Position numbers and translations under genes: made by a program. DNA of 12,318 nucleotides, taken from assembly GCA_964491375.1 (NCBI GenBank), contig CAZBGL010000058.1:1-12318 (forward strand), in the 5' to 3' direction. Positions 1 to 6,667 of this stretch are shown here, in pieces (position 1 is the first letter of the stretch; the number at the start of each line of letters is the position of its first letter). The notes beneath the pieces were generated by a model, which had not been told where the DNA came from, ran no database searches, and was given only the letters and a program-made list of their open reading frames with translations. The DNA is from CAZBGL01 sp964491375. Lineage in GTDB: Bacteria; Desulfobacterota; Deferrisomatia; Deferrisomatales; Deferrisomataceae.

Positions 1-754
1 GGGGGCTTCCGAGGAGACCGAGGACGCCCACGAGGCAGCCGCGGAGAGCCAGGAGGCGGGCCGCAAAAAGCGGCGCCGGCGGCGGAAGCGGCGCAAGAGA
101 AAGGCGGGCGAACCCCAGGAGGCCGGAACCGAGGGGATGGAAGAAGAGGACCCGGGCCCCGGTGAAGAGCCCGAGCCCCCGGCCGACCCCCCCCCCTCGG
201 ACGCACCGCAGGCGGAGGAGTCCTCCCCCGAAGGCCAAAACGCCGCCCGCAAGAAACGCCGTCGCAGGCGTCGCAAGAAAAAGGAAGAGGCCTCCGAGGA
301 ACGTCCGGAGGATCCCTCCGCATCGGCCACCCCGGACCGGCAGGAGGGGACGGCCTCTCCACCGGAAGAACCGGGGGGGCCGGAGCCGGACGGAGGGGAA
401 CCGGGGGCAGAAGATACCGGGGGCGAGCCCGGCACCGGCGGGGGAAAGCGCCGCCGGCGCTCCCGGAGGCGCAAGACGGCCCAGGGGACCTCCCCGGAAG
501 AAGGGGAGGGCAACGCGCCCGGCACAGAGACGGAATCCGGTGGCACTCCGCGCGCCGGCGCCGGCGACACCCCGGACACGCCCGGGCCGGACCCATCCGA
601 GGGCAACGGCCCGGCAGGCGATCCATCCCCGGCCCCCTCCTCCGGGCCCGGGGGGGATACGGCGCGGGCCCGGCGCGGAGGGCGCCGGACCCGGCGTCGC
701 TCCCCGGCCTCCCCGAAGGATCACGGGGAACTCCAGTCCAAAGAGGCGGGTTGA
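1..754 (+). CDS. C-terminal part of an unidentified protein: low-complexity tail with four Arg/Lys clusters
   Basis: The frame that begins at base 2 is open from the left edge to the TGA at 752-754, so this is the 3' part of a longer gene and the Met at 137 need not be a start. The visible 250 residues have no folded-domain look. Basic clusters of 10-14 residues (bases 62-103, 248-283, 446-475, 665-700; the first reads RKKRRRRRKRRKRK) alternate with linkers rich in Glu, Pro, Gly, Ser and Thr. Cluster starts are 62, 66 and 73 codons apart, suggesting a decayed tandem repeat. Tails of this kind occur on RNA-binding proteins such as RNase E/G, DEAD-box helicases and some radical SAM (YgiQ-like) proteins. 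A nucleic-acid-binding tail is therefore plausible, but nothing visible identifies the enzyme. No signal peptide or membrane segment can be judged without the N-terminus. It ends 75 nt before the aminotransferase. Confidence 0.7.
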   Translation, partial: GASEETEDAHEAAAESQEAGRKKRRRRRKRRKRKAGEPQEAGTEGMEEEDPGPGEEPEPPADPPPSDAPQAEESSPEGQNAARKKRRRRRRKKKEEASEERPEDPSASATPDRQEGTASPPEEPGGPEPDGGEPGAEDTGGEPGTGGGKRRRRSRRRKTAQGTSPEEGEGNAPGTETESGGTPRAGAGDTPDTPGPDPSEGNGPAGDPSPAPSSGPGGDTARARRGGRRTRRRSPASPKDHGELQSKEAG

Positions 755-779
755 CCGAACAACCGCTGTTTGTTAGCGT
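751..779 (+). promoter_or_regulatory. Weak candidate sigma70 promoter for the aminotransferase-serA-hisZ-purA operon
   Basis: TTGACC at 751-756 matches the -35 consensus at five of six positions. It is followed after 17 bp by TAGCGT (774-779), a poor -10 match (three of six). The -35 contains the TGA stop of the preceding gene. The 755-829 gap is the only non-coding stretch in front of the four-gene operon, so a promoter is expected here, but the -10 is weak and read-through from upstream is equally possible. Confidence 0.3.
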
Positions 780-818
780 TCCTCGTTTGTGAAGGCCCCC
801 ACGAAAAACCGGCAACGC

Positions 819-824
819 GGAGGA
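819..824 (+). promoter_or_regulatory. Ribosome binding site fixing the GTG start at 830
   Basis: GGAGGA lies 5 nt before the GTG at 830-832. It decides the start against the longer in-frame reading from the TTG at 770, whose extra 20 residues are Arg-rich and unlike the family N-terminus. Confidence 0.8.
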
Positions 825-829
825 GAGCC

Positions 830-1972
830 GTGAAGAAGGAGTACCTGCTCGCACCGGGCCCCACCCCCGTCCCCCCCGAGGCGTTGCTCGCCATGGCGCG
901 GCCGGCGATCCATCATCGGGAACCGGACTTCAAGCCCATCTTCCAGGAATGCCGGGAGGGGCTGAAGTACCTCTTCGGCACGGAACGGGACGTGATCATC
1001 CTGGCGTCCTCGGGTACCGGTGCCATGGAGGCCGCGGTCACCAACTTCCTGCGCCGGGGGGACAAGGCGCTCTACGTGAACGGGGGGAAGTTCGGCGAGC
1101 GGTGGGGAAAGATCCTGAGGGCCTACGGGTGCGAACCGGTGGAGATCCGGGTGGAGTGGGGCCGGGCCGTGGATCCGGATGAGGTGCGCCGGGCCCTGGA
1201 CGCCGACCCCGGGATCCGCGCCGTGTACGTCCAGGCCAGCGAAACCAGCACGGCGGTGCGCCACCCGGTGGAGGCCCTGGCCGAGATCACCCGCGACCGG
1301 GATGTGATCCTGGTGGTGGACGGCATCACCGCGGTGGGAGTCTTCCCCTTGCCGATGGACGCCACCGGGATCGACGTGCTGGTCACGGGAAGCCAGAAGG
1401 CCCTGATGCTCCCGCCGGGTCTGGCGTTCATCGCCTGGAGCGAGAAGGCCGAGCGGTTCCTGGAGGCGTCGGATCTGCCGCGGTTTTACTTCGACCTGGC
1501 CGCCGAGCGGAAAAAGCAGCGCGACAACCAGACCGCCTGGACCCCGGCGGTGAGCCTGGTGGTGGGACTGCGCGAGGCCCTGCGGCGCATCCGGGAGGAG
1601 ACCCTGGAAGGCGTCTACGCCCGCACCTCCCGGCTGGCACGGGCCACCCGCGAGGCGGTCCGAGCTCTGGGCCTGGAACTGTTCGCACCCGACAGCCCCA
1701 GCGATGCGTGCACCGCGGTCAAGGTGCCCGAGGGCGTGGACGGCATCGCCCTGAAAAAGGCCTTCAGGGAACGCTTCGGCATGACCGTGGCGGGCGGACA
1801 GGACCAGGCCAAGGGCAAGATCGTGCGCATCGCCCACATGGGCTACATCGACACCTTTGACGTGATCGCGGCCATCGCGGCCCTGGAGATGTGCCTGGCC
1901 GGCATGGGCTATCCCGTGGAACCGGGCGCCGGGGTCCGGGCTGCCGAGAAGATCCTGGGAGAGGCGTCATGA
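830..1972 (+). CDS. Class V PLP aminotransferase (alanine-glyoxylate / serine-pyruvate type), probable phosphoserine aminotransferase role
   Basis: This is a 380-residue fold-type I, class V aminotransferase of the alanine-glyoxylate/serine-pyruvate family, of usual length. The N-terminus KKEYLLAPGPTPVPP is the family opening. SGTGAMEAA (61-69) forms the cofactor phosphate loop, D164 in VVDGITAVG pairs with the PLP ring nitrogen, K190 in TGSQKA is the expected Schiff-base lysine, and R333 in KIVRIAHMG is the likely substrate-carboxylate Arg. The start is the GTG with GGAGGA 5 nt upstream. Its stop overlaps the serA start (ATGA), implying translational coupling. Family members transaminate small 2-oxo acids such as glyoxylate, pyruvate or hydroxypyruvate. 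Pairing with serA makes 3-phosphohydroxypyruvate to phosphoserine the most likely reaction, in place of the unrelated SerC; that role is inferred. An alanine-glyoxylate or serine-pyruvate role remains possible. Cytosolic. Confidence 0.9.
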   Translation: MKKEYLLAPGPTPVPPEALLAMARPAIHHREPDFKPIFQECREGLKYLFGTERDVIILASSGTGAMEAAVTNFLRRGDKALYVNGGKFGERWGKILRAYGCEPVEIRVEWGRAVDPDEVRRALDADPGIRAVYVQASETSTAVRHPVEALAEITRDRDVILVVDGITAVGVFPLPMDATGIDVLVTGSQKALMLPPGLAFIAWSEKAERFLEASDLPRFYFDLAAERKKQRDNQTAWTPAVSLVVGLREALRRIREETLEGVYARTSRLARATREAVRALGLELFAPDSPSDACTAVKVPEGVDGIALKKAFRERFGMTVAGGQDQAKGKIVRIAHMGYIDTFDVIAAIAALEMCLAGMGYPVEPGAGVRAAEKILGEAS

Positions 1973-3552
1973 AGCGGGTTCTGGTGAGCGACAACCTCTC
2001 GGCCCGGGGGATCGAGATCCTCCGGAGCGCCGAGGGGATCGAGGTGGACGTCAAGACCGGCCTCGGCCCCGAGGAACTCAAGGCCGTCATCGGGGAGTAC
2101 GATGCCCTGGTGATCCGCAGCGCCACCCGGGTCACGGCCGACGTGCTGGAGCACGCCGCCCGGCTCAAGGTGATCGGGCGGGCCGGCATCGGCGTGGACA
2201 ACGTGGACGTGCCCGAGGCCACCAAGCGGGGCATCGTGGTCATGAACACCCCGGGCGGCAACGCCGTGACCACGGCCGAGCATGCCCTGGCCCTCATTAT
2301 GAGCCTGGTGCGGAACATCCCCCAGGCCACCATGAGCATGAAGCAGGGCAAGTGGGAGAAGAAGAAGTTCCAGGGCCACGAACTGTGCGGCAAGACCCTG
2401 GGCGTGGTGGGCCTGGGCAACATCGGATCCATCGTGGCCGACCGGGCACAGGGCCTGAAGATGAAGGTGGTGGCCTACGACCCGTACATCTCCGAGGACC
2501 GGGCGGCCAGCCTGGGCGTCGAACTGGTGGACCTGGACGAGCTGTACCGCCGCAGCGACATCGTCACGGTCCACGTGCCGCTCCTCGACGAGACCCGCAA
2601 CCTCATCGACGCCGACGCCATCGCCAAGATGAAGGACGGCGTGTACATCGTGTGCGCGGCCCGGGGGGGCATCGTGGACGAGGACGCGCTTCTCCAGGCC
2701 CTGGAAAGCGGGAAGGTGGCGGGCGCCGCCCTGGACGTGTTCCGGGAGGAGCCGCCGGGCCTTACGCCGCTCGTGGCCCACGACCGGGTGGTGTGCACCC
2801 CTCACCTGGGGGCGAGCACCGTGGAGGCCCAGGAGGCCGTGGCCATCCAGGTGGCCGAACAGATCGTGGACTACCTGACCCGGGGCACGATCCGCAACGC
2901 CGTGAACGTACCCAGCGTGCCCGCCGAGGTCCTGGCCCAGATGGAGCCCTACCTGGATCTGGCGCGCAGCCTGGGCCGGCTCCAGGCCCAGCTCGGGGTC
3001 GAGGGCCTCACCTGCGTGCAGCTCCAGTACTCGGGCCGGATGGCCGAGGGCCGCACCGGGCTGCTGACGGCCGCAGCACTGGAAGGGCTCCTGGCCGCCA
3101 GCGTGGGCGAACGGGTGAACCTGGTGAACGCGCCCGTGGTGGCCCGGGAGCGGGGCATTCGGGTGGTGGAGAGCTCGGCCGCCGACGGCGAGGACTACAC
3201 CGCGTTCATGCGCCTCGTGGTGGAGACCCGCCACGGCCGGTTCACCCTGGCCGGTGCCATCTTCGGCCGCCGGGAGCCCCGGATCGTGGAGATCGACGGC
3301 ATCCCCATCGAGGCCATTCCCCGGGGGGAGCTGCTGGTGTTCTGGAACTACGACCGGCCGGGCCTTGTGGGGAGCATCGGCACCACCCTGGGCAACCACG
3401 CGATCAACATCGGCCAGATGCAGTTCGGCCGCGAGGCCCCCGGTGGCCGCGCCGTGACCGTGGTGAACGTGGACACGCCGGTGCCCCCGGACGTGCTCGA
3501 GGAACTGCGGGCCCTGCCGAACGTGATCAGCGTGACCTCGGCCCGCCTGTAG
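1969..3552 (+). CDS. serA: D-3-phosphoglycerate dehydrogenase, long form with ACT domain
   Basis: This 527-residue protein catalyses NAD-dependent oxidation of 3-phosphoglycerate to 3-phosphohydroxypyruvate, the entry step of serine synthesis. The length matches the long SerA form. Domains in order: substrate-binding half (about 1-98, with GRAGIGVDNVD at 70-80), Rossmann NAD domain (VVGLGNIG at 147-154, acidic D171 after the second strand), return to the substrate domain (about 285-315), an allosteric substrate-binding domain (about 316-445), and a C-terminal ACT domain (about 455-527, beginning LLVFWNYDRPGLVGSIG). The D-2-hydroxyacid dehydrogenase catalytic set is present: R232 (ARGGIVDE), E261 (EEPP) and H279 (TPHLG). 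The ACT domain normally binds serine, so feedback inhibition is expected. ATG at 1969 overlaps the aminotransferase stop by 4 nt, with GGGAGAGG at 1957-1964. A longer in-frame reading from 1891 lacks support. Confidence 0.97.
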   Translation: MKRVLVSDNLSARGIEILRSAEGIEVDVKTGLGPEELKAVIGEYDALVIRSATRVTADVLEHAARLKVIGRAGIGVDNVDVPEATKRGIVVMNTPGGNAVTTAEHALALIMSLVRNIPQATMSMKQGKWEKKKFQGHELCGKTLGVVGLGNIGSIVADRAQGLKMKVVAYDPYISEDRAASLGVELVDLDELYRRSDIVTVHVPLLDETRNLIDADAIAKMKDGVYIVCAARGGIVDEDALLQALESGKVAGAALDVFREEPPGLTPLVAHDRVVCTPHLGASTVEAQEAVAIQVAEQIVDYLTRGTIRNAVNVPSVPAEVLAQMEPYLDLARSLGRLQAQLGVEGLTCVQLQYSGRMAEGRTGLLTAAALEGLLAASVGERVNLVNAPVVARERGIRVVESSAADGEDYTAFMRLVVETRHGRFTLAGAIFGRREPRIVEIDGIPIEAIPRGELLVFWNYDRPGLVGSIGTTLGNHAINIGQMQFGREAPGGRAVTVVNVDTPVPPDVLEELRALPNVISVTSARL

Positions 3553-3554
3553 GA
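3551..3554 (+). promoter_or_regulatory. Weak ribosome binding site of hisZ
   Basis: AGGA at 3551-3554 overlaps the serA stop and lies 11 nt before the GTG at 3566, longer than ideal. It is the only Shine-Dalgarno-like sequence ahead of hisZ. The next in-frame Met (residue 44) falls inside the conserved fold, so the GTG is kept. Weak initiation may make hisZ depend on ribosomes finishing serA. Confidence 0.45.
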
Positions 3555-3565
3555 CACGCCGTCCC

Positions 3566-4888
3566 GTGCAGCCCGCATCCGCTCCCCCTTCCGGCCCTCC
3601 GGGCCGGCACCGGGAACTTCCGCCCGGGCTCACCGACCGCCTGCCGGACGAGGCCGAGCGCCTCCACCGGGTGCGGCAGGCGTGTCTGGAGGCCATGAAC
3701 CGATGGGGCTATCGCCTGGTGCTGCCGCCCCTTCTGGAGCATGCAGAGGTGTTCGAGCCGGCTCCGGGCGCTCCCGGGGACCAGACCGCCTCGTACCGGT
3801 TCGTGGACCGGCTCACCGGACACGTGCTCGCCATCCGGCCGGACTTCACGCCCCAGGTGGCCCGGATGGCCGGGACCCGGTTCGCCGGGGCCAGCCTGCC
3901 CCTCCGGCTGTGTTACGAGGGGCCCGTGGTGCGCCATGTCCCGGGCCGGCGGGGCCTGTCCCGGGAAGTACCCCAGGTGGGCGGGGAACTGCTGGGAGTG
4001 GGCGACCCCGAGGCCGACGCCGAGGGGATCGCGGTGCTCGTGGCGTGCCTCCGCGAGGCCGGTCTCGGGAACTTCAAGGTGGACCTGGGACAGGTGGAGT
4101 TCTTCCGGGGGCTCGTCCAGGACCTGGAGGTGCCGCCGGAGCCCCTGGATGCGCTCCGCGGGGCCGTGGCCCGCAAGGACCTGAGCGACCTGGAACGCCT
4201 CTTGGCGGGGCTGGACATTCCGGAACGGCGCAGGGCGGCCCTGGCCGAACTGCCCTTGCTGGCCGGCGGGGTGGAGGTGCTCGAACGGGCCGAGGCCCTG
4301 GTGGACACGGACCACAGCCGCCGGGCCCTGGAGAACCTGGCCCGGGTGGTGGACTACGTGGACACCCACGGCCTCCTCGACGTGCTCACCGTGGACCTCG
4401 GCGAGATCCGCGGCATCGACTACCACACCGGGGTCATCTACGAGGTGTTCGTGCCGCACCTGGGGAGCCCGCTGGCCCGGGGAGGTCGGTACGACCGTCT
4501 GTGCGGCCGGTACGGCCGCGACCTGCCGGCCACGGGCTTCACCCTGGACCTTTCGGCCCTGCTCGCCGCCACCGAGGCCCTGGGGGGACCGGCGGGCCCC
4601 GGGGAGCCGGAGGGCGTGTTCATCGTCAACTTCGCACCGGAACGCTCGCGTGCCCTACGGCTGGCGCGGGCGTTCCGTGCGCGGGGGGTGCGGGCGGCCC
4701 GCGACATGATCCGCCGCCCTCTCGAAGCCTCGCTGGAGCACGCCCGGGCCCAGGGGTTCCGGTGGGCCGCGGTGATCGATCCGGCGAACGCCCCCGGGGA
4801 CCGGGTCCGGTGGATCGACCTGGAGGAGGGCGCGGAAGCGGTGATTCCCGAGGCCGAAGCGCCGGCGCGCGCGGCCTGGGAGGAGTGA
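3566..4888 (+). CDS. hisZ: ATP phosphoribosyltransferase regulatory subunit HisZ
   Basis: A 440-residue class II aminoacyl-tRNA-synthetase-like protein related to HisRS but lacking synthetase function. HisZ forms a complex with the short, catalytic HisG, giving histidine-sensitive ATP phosphoribosyltransferase, the first step of histidine synthesis. Visible marks are LPPGLTDRLPDEAERL (18-33), RPDFTPQVAR (91-100), a degenerate motif-2 region CYEGPVVRHVPG...REVPQVGGELLG (116-144), RGIDYHTGVIYE (282-293) and GGRYDRLCGRYG with ATGFTLDL (306-329). The last 90 residues only loosely recall the HisRS anticodon-binding domain. HisZ is favoured over HisRS by the degenerate motif 2 (EVPQVGGE instead of the synthetase REFxQ pattern), the short Pro-rich N-terminus and the position directly before purA, a recurring arrangement in proteobacteria. 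It predicts a short-form hisG elsewhere in the genome. It starts 13 nt after serA and ends 5 nt before purA. Confidence 0.9.
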   Translation: MQPASAPPSGPPGRHRELPPGLTDRLPDEAERLHRVRQACLEAMNRWGYRLVLPPLLEHAEVFEPAPGAPGDQTASYRFVDRLTGHVLAIRPDFTPQVARMAGTRFAGASLPLRLCYEGPVVRHVPGRRGLSREVPQVGGELLGVGDPEADAEGIAVLVACLREAGLGNFKVDLGQVEFFRGLVQDLEVPPEPLDALRGAVARKDLSDLERLLAGLDIPERRRAALAELPLLAGGVEVLERAEALVDTDHSRRALENLARVVDYVDTHGLLDVLTVDLGEIRGIDYHTGVIYEVFVPHLGSPLARGGRYDRLCGRYGRDLPATGFTLDLSALLAATEALGGPAGPGEPEGVFIVNFAPERSRALRLARAFRARGVRAARDMIRRPLEASLEHARAQGFRWAAVIDPANAPGDRVRWIDLEEGAEAVIPEAEAPARAAWEE

Positions 4889-4893
4889 TATCC

Positions 4894-6195
<1,302 letters not shown>

Positions 6196-6196
6196 G

Positions 6197-6216
6197 CCGG
6201 GCCCGGAAAGGCCCGG
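6197..6216 (+). terminator. GC hairpin after purA, possible weak terminator
   Basis: CCGGGCC (6197-6203), loop CGGAAA, GGCCCGG (6210-6216): a perfect 7-bp stem starting 1 nt after the purA stop. No T-run follows, so it is a poor intrinsic terminator; it may protect the 3' end of the operon mRNA. It sits 9 nt before the -35 of the tRNA promoter. Confidence 0.4.
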
Positions 6217-6225
6217 GCCGGCCCC

Positions 6226-6255
6226 TTGACACGGCCCGCCCGGTTCCTGTATAGA
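6226..6255 (+). promoter_or_regulatory. Sigma70 promoter of the tRNA-Lys/tRNA-Glu unit
   Basis: TTGACA (6226-6231, perfect -35), 18-bp spacer, TATAGA (6250-6255, five of six). Transcription should begin near 6262, about 14 nt before the mature tRNA-Lys 5' end, giving a short leader for RNase P removal. It is the best promoter in the window. Confidence 0.85.
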
Positions 6256-6267
6256 AGGCAGCCTTCT
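6253..6267. promoter_or_regulatory. 15-bp palindrome over the tRNA promoter start site
   Basis: AGAAGGC-A-GCCTTCT is an uninterrupted inverted repeat with 7-base arms around one central base. It covers the end of the -10 and the expected transcription start of the tRNA promoter, where a repressor operator would act. No regulator is recognised; a chance palindrome is possible. Confidence 0.35.
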
Positions 6268-6275
6268 TTCTGCGT

Positions 6276-6351
6276 GGGCCGTTAGCTCAGCCGGTAGAGC
6301 ATCGGACTTTTAATCCGAGGGTCCCAGGTTCGATCCCTGGACGGCTCACCA
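6276..6351 (+). tRNA. tRNA-Lys (anticodon UUU)
   Basis: A 76-nt tRNA with encoded CCA. The acceptor stem GGGCCGT pairs with ACGGCTC (6341-6347, one G-U pair). The D arm holds AGCTCAG and GGTAGAGC, the anticodon stem TCGGA/TCCGA closes the loop CTTTTAA with TTT at 6309-6311, and the T arm is CCAGG-TTCGATC-CCTGG. The discriminator is A and CCA is at 6349-6351. It is first in a two-tRNA transcript. Confidence 0.97.
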
Positions 6352-6367
6352 GTTCCGGAAGTCCGGG

Positions 6368-6387
6368 GCCGCGGTTGGGTCCGCGGC
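6368..6387 (+). other. Hairpin in the spacer between the two tRNA genes
   Basis: GCCGCGG (6368-6374), loop TTGGGT, CCGCGGC (6381-6387): a perfect 7-bp GC stem in the 70-nt spacer. No T-run follows, so a terminator is unlikely. It could mark an endonuclease processing site between the tRNAs. Confidence 0.4.
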
Positions 6388-6421
6388 TGTTCGGAGGAGC
6401 AACGAGAAACGCGCGTACCGC

Positions 6422-6499
6422 GTCCCCATCGTCTAGCCTGGCCCAGGACACCGGCCTTTCACGCCGGCGACGGGGGTTCAAATCCCCCTGGGGACGCCA
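6422..6499 (+). tRNA. tRNA-Glu (anticodon UUC)
   Basis: A 78-nt tRNA with encoded CCA. The acceptor GTCCCCA pairs fully with TGGGGAC (6489-6495). The 5' part (ATCGTCTAGCCTGGCCCAGGAC) is typical of bacterial tRNA-Glu. The anticodon stem CCGGC/GCCGG encloses CTTTCAC with TTC at 6458-6460, and the T arm is GGGGG-TTCAAAT-CCCCC. The discriminator is G and CCA is at 6497-6499. No separate promoter is evident in the spacer, so it is probably co-transcribed with tRNA-Lys. Confidence 0.97.
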
Positions 6500-6519
6500 A
6501 TGGGGTCTCTTCATCGTTT

Positions 6520-6556
6520 CGGCCCGTCCGGGAGCACCCGGACGGGCCGTTCGTTT
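6520..6556 (+). terminator. Intrinsic terminator of the tRNA unit
   Basis: A 13-bp perfect stem (6520-6532 with 6537-6549; arms CGGCCCGTCCGGG and its complement) with loop AGCA, then TTCGTTT at 6550-6556. It lies 20 nt after tRNA-Glu and between converging transcripts. The T-tract favours the plus strand. Confidence 0.85.
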
Positions 6557-6565
6557 GGGGTCGCG

Positions 6566-6598
6566 GCCCGAAGGTCGTCCCCTCCGGGGGGACCTTCG
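6566..6598 (-). repeat. Inverted repeat copy A, downstream of the AlkK-type ligase; arms shared with 10945-10967
   Basis: GCCCGAAGG (6566-6574) and GGACCTTCG (6590-6598) are separated by 15 bases. On either strand it folds into an 8-bp stem (6569-6576/6591-6598), then one mismatch, four further pairs and a CTCC loop (plus strand). It lies 70 nt past the stop of the minus-strand ligase. There is no T-run, so it is a putative 3'-end hairpin or a dispersed repeat. Confidence 0.5.
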
Positions 6599-6667
6599 CA
6601 CGCGGAACGGTGCGGCGCGGCGCTCCCCGGTCCAGATCCCGCGGCTGAACGGGAACGCTCCCCGGGG

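Noticed and set aside
137..754. A stand-alone 205-residue gene starting at the ATG at 137
   Set aside because: The same frame is open to the left edge and carries the first basic cluster upstream of that ATG, so the ATG is most likely internal to a larger gene.
770..829. TTG at 770 as start of the aminotransferase
   Set aside because: The added residues are Arg-rich and unlike the family N-terminus; GTG at 830 has GGAGGA at the right distance.
1909..3696. 595-codon antisense frame across serA
   Set aside because: His/Gly/Arg-rich complement of serA codons; no ribosome binding site or family features.
3566..4888. Histidyl-tRNA synthetase
   Set aside because: Motif 2 is degenerate, the C-terminal region is not a clear anticodon-binding domain, and the gene directly precedes purA as hisZ often does. 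An alignment to both families would settle it.
6276..6499. tRNA genes as an integration site for a mobile element
   Set aside because: No integrase gene, no direct repeat of a tRNA 3' end and no change in gene character nearby.
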